From Tubiluchus corallicola (taxonomy: Eukaryota; Priapulida; Priapulimorpha; Priapulimorphida; Tubiluchidae), in the NCBI GenBank assembly GCA_030141605.1, contig JAQGDQ010000836.1, forward strand, positions 27,501-89,570: a stretch of 62,070 bases of DNA, in the 5' to 3' direction. Of this stretch, positions 61,323 to 62,070 are shown piece after piece (the stretch's first letter is position 1; each line of letters starts with the position of its first letter). Made by a program: the position numbers and the translations under genes. The notes below the pieces were generated by a model. That model saw only the letters and a program-made list of their open reading frames with translations. It was not told where the DNA came from and made no database searches.

Positions 61323-62070
61323 TAGATAACAAAGATTCAGATTGACAATCACAACAGAAAACAGCCAACTAGTACTTAAAATTCATCTTTACAAAATGTC
61401 AACATTTTTAATTTTTTTCATCGATCATCTTCTATTAATGCCTGCCACACTGTCGTGAATGCTCCATTTTTCAAAAAATTTAGTCGCGTAATTTGCCCCG
61501 ATAAGTAACACTTGAAGGTGCAGTTTGCAGCCACAAAATATCCCAAACATTTTTCGTGTTTTTCATAATAACTACTGTTCAGAGATAAAGCTATTCACAA
61601 ACAAATATAATTTAAAAAATGTAGATTGATACATACTCTGAAATATAACTGTCGTGCGACTGCTGTAAAGTTCCAACTTTCAAAAATTCACTTCGACAAT
61701 AAAACTTGAAATGAATATTCGTCTATGGCATTTGGAAACCTTTTGCAAGCATATAGACATAAACATAGACATAGACATTCACATAGACATAGACATAGAA
61801 CATTTTTCTCCAATACAGTTTTACAGCAAAAGTTTGTTAAATGTTGAATAATTGTGACTAGGTGACGTTATAGTCTTTTCGCTATCCTTCTCTAGTTCTA
61901 CATCTATCTATTCATTTAACCATTCTTCAAAACTTATTAGCGATTCTTTTATTAATCACGTTTTATTATAGTACTATAAAGAGATAAATAAATTAAAATT
62001 GAATTGAATTGTAATCATGAAGCAGGGTAGGGAGGGACCATCAAGTCATTTAGTCTCCTGCCCTTTCTTA
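61323..62070. other. Non-coding window end
   Basis: AT-rich. AAATTGAATTGAATTG near 62000 resembles a plus-strand LINE tail. No gene C first exon with phase-1 donor was found. Confidence 0.4.

Noticed and set aside
61165-61368. Cys/His-rich minus-strand frame resembling zinc-binding repeats
   Set aside because: The periodicity is a 30-bp tandem repeat with few copies and no flanking coding signal.

Overview
This is nuclear DNA from an animal, most likely an invertebrate. It is AT-rich and intron-rich, with GT-AG introns, abundant short non-autonomous DNA transposons (MITEs), SINEs, LINE 3' ends and many micro- and minisatellites. The species cannot be named from the sequence. The ZP-domain protein resembles invertebrate matrix or cuticle ZP proteins and the 5S-headed SINEs occur in several animal phyla, so I leave the phylum open. 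There are no bacterial operons, CRISPR arrays or intact RNA genes.

Three protein-coding genes were rebuilt by joining exons across splice sites in phase. All three lie on the minus strand. (A) About 10.95 kb down to 4.8 kb: a TATA-driven gene with a non-coding first exon, a tiny exon that starts the signal peptide, and one large exon encoding a secreted proline-rich protein. That protein carries eight near-identical 56-residue repeats, each with a KHKGY motif; I do not recognise the family. (B) 29.27 to 18.30 kb: a single-pass ZP-domain protein of 885 residues. It has a signal peptide, a roughly 500-residue Tyr/Pro/Gln-rich region with QGYP repeats, a complete ten-cysteine ZP module, a furin-like site and a transmembrane helix. 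(C) 59.73 to 40.44 kb: fifteen exons of an M13 (neprilysin/ECE-like) zinc metallopeptidase, lacking only its short first coding exon. It has an N-terminal membrane anchor, [13 protein letters not shown] and the conserved C-terminal Trp. Genes A and B encode probable extracellular or cuticular material; gene C encodes a cell-surface ecto-peptidase.

Layout: 1-4.8 kb holds TTAA-flanked MITEs around an array of four X-box motifs, then an inverted-repeat MITE. 4.8-10.96 kb is gene A. 11-18.3 kb is intergenic, with long CT, CAG/CAA and GATA arrays and MITEs. 18.3-29.3 kb is gene B, whose introns hold a 5S-derived SINE, a GCW trinucleotide tract and MITEs. 30-40.4 kb is intergenic repeats with a LINE remnant. 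40.4-59.7 kb is gene C, whose introns hold a hAT MITE with perfect 8-bp target duplications, a second 5S SINE, a tRNA-type SINE, pogo-like MITEs and minisatellites. 59.8-62.07 kb is dominated by a 43-bp minisatellite.

Two TTAA-flanked MITE families (about 550 and 640 bp) account for eleven copies. The most notable points are the uncharacterised KHKGY-repeat protein with an open frame continuing past its TAG stop, the QGYP-ZP architecture, the X-box array, and the recently inserted 5S SINEs.
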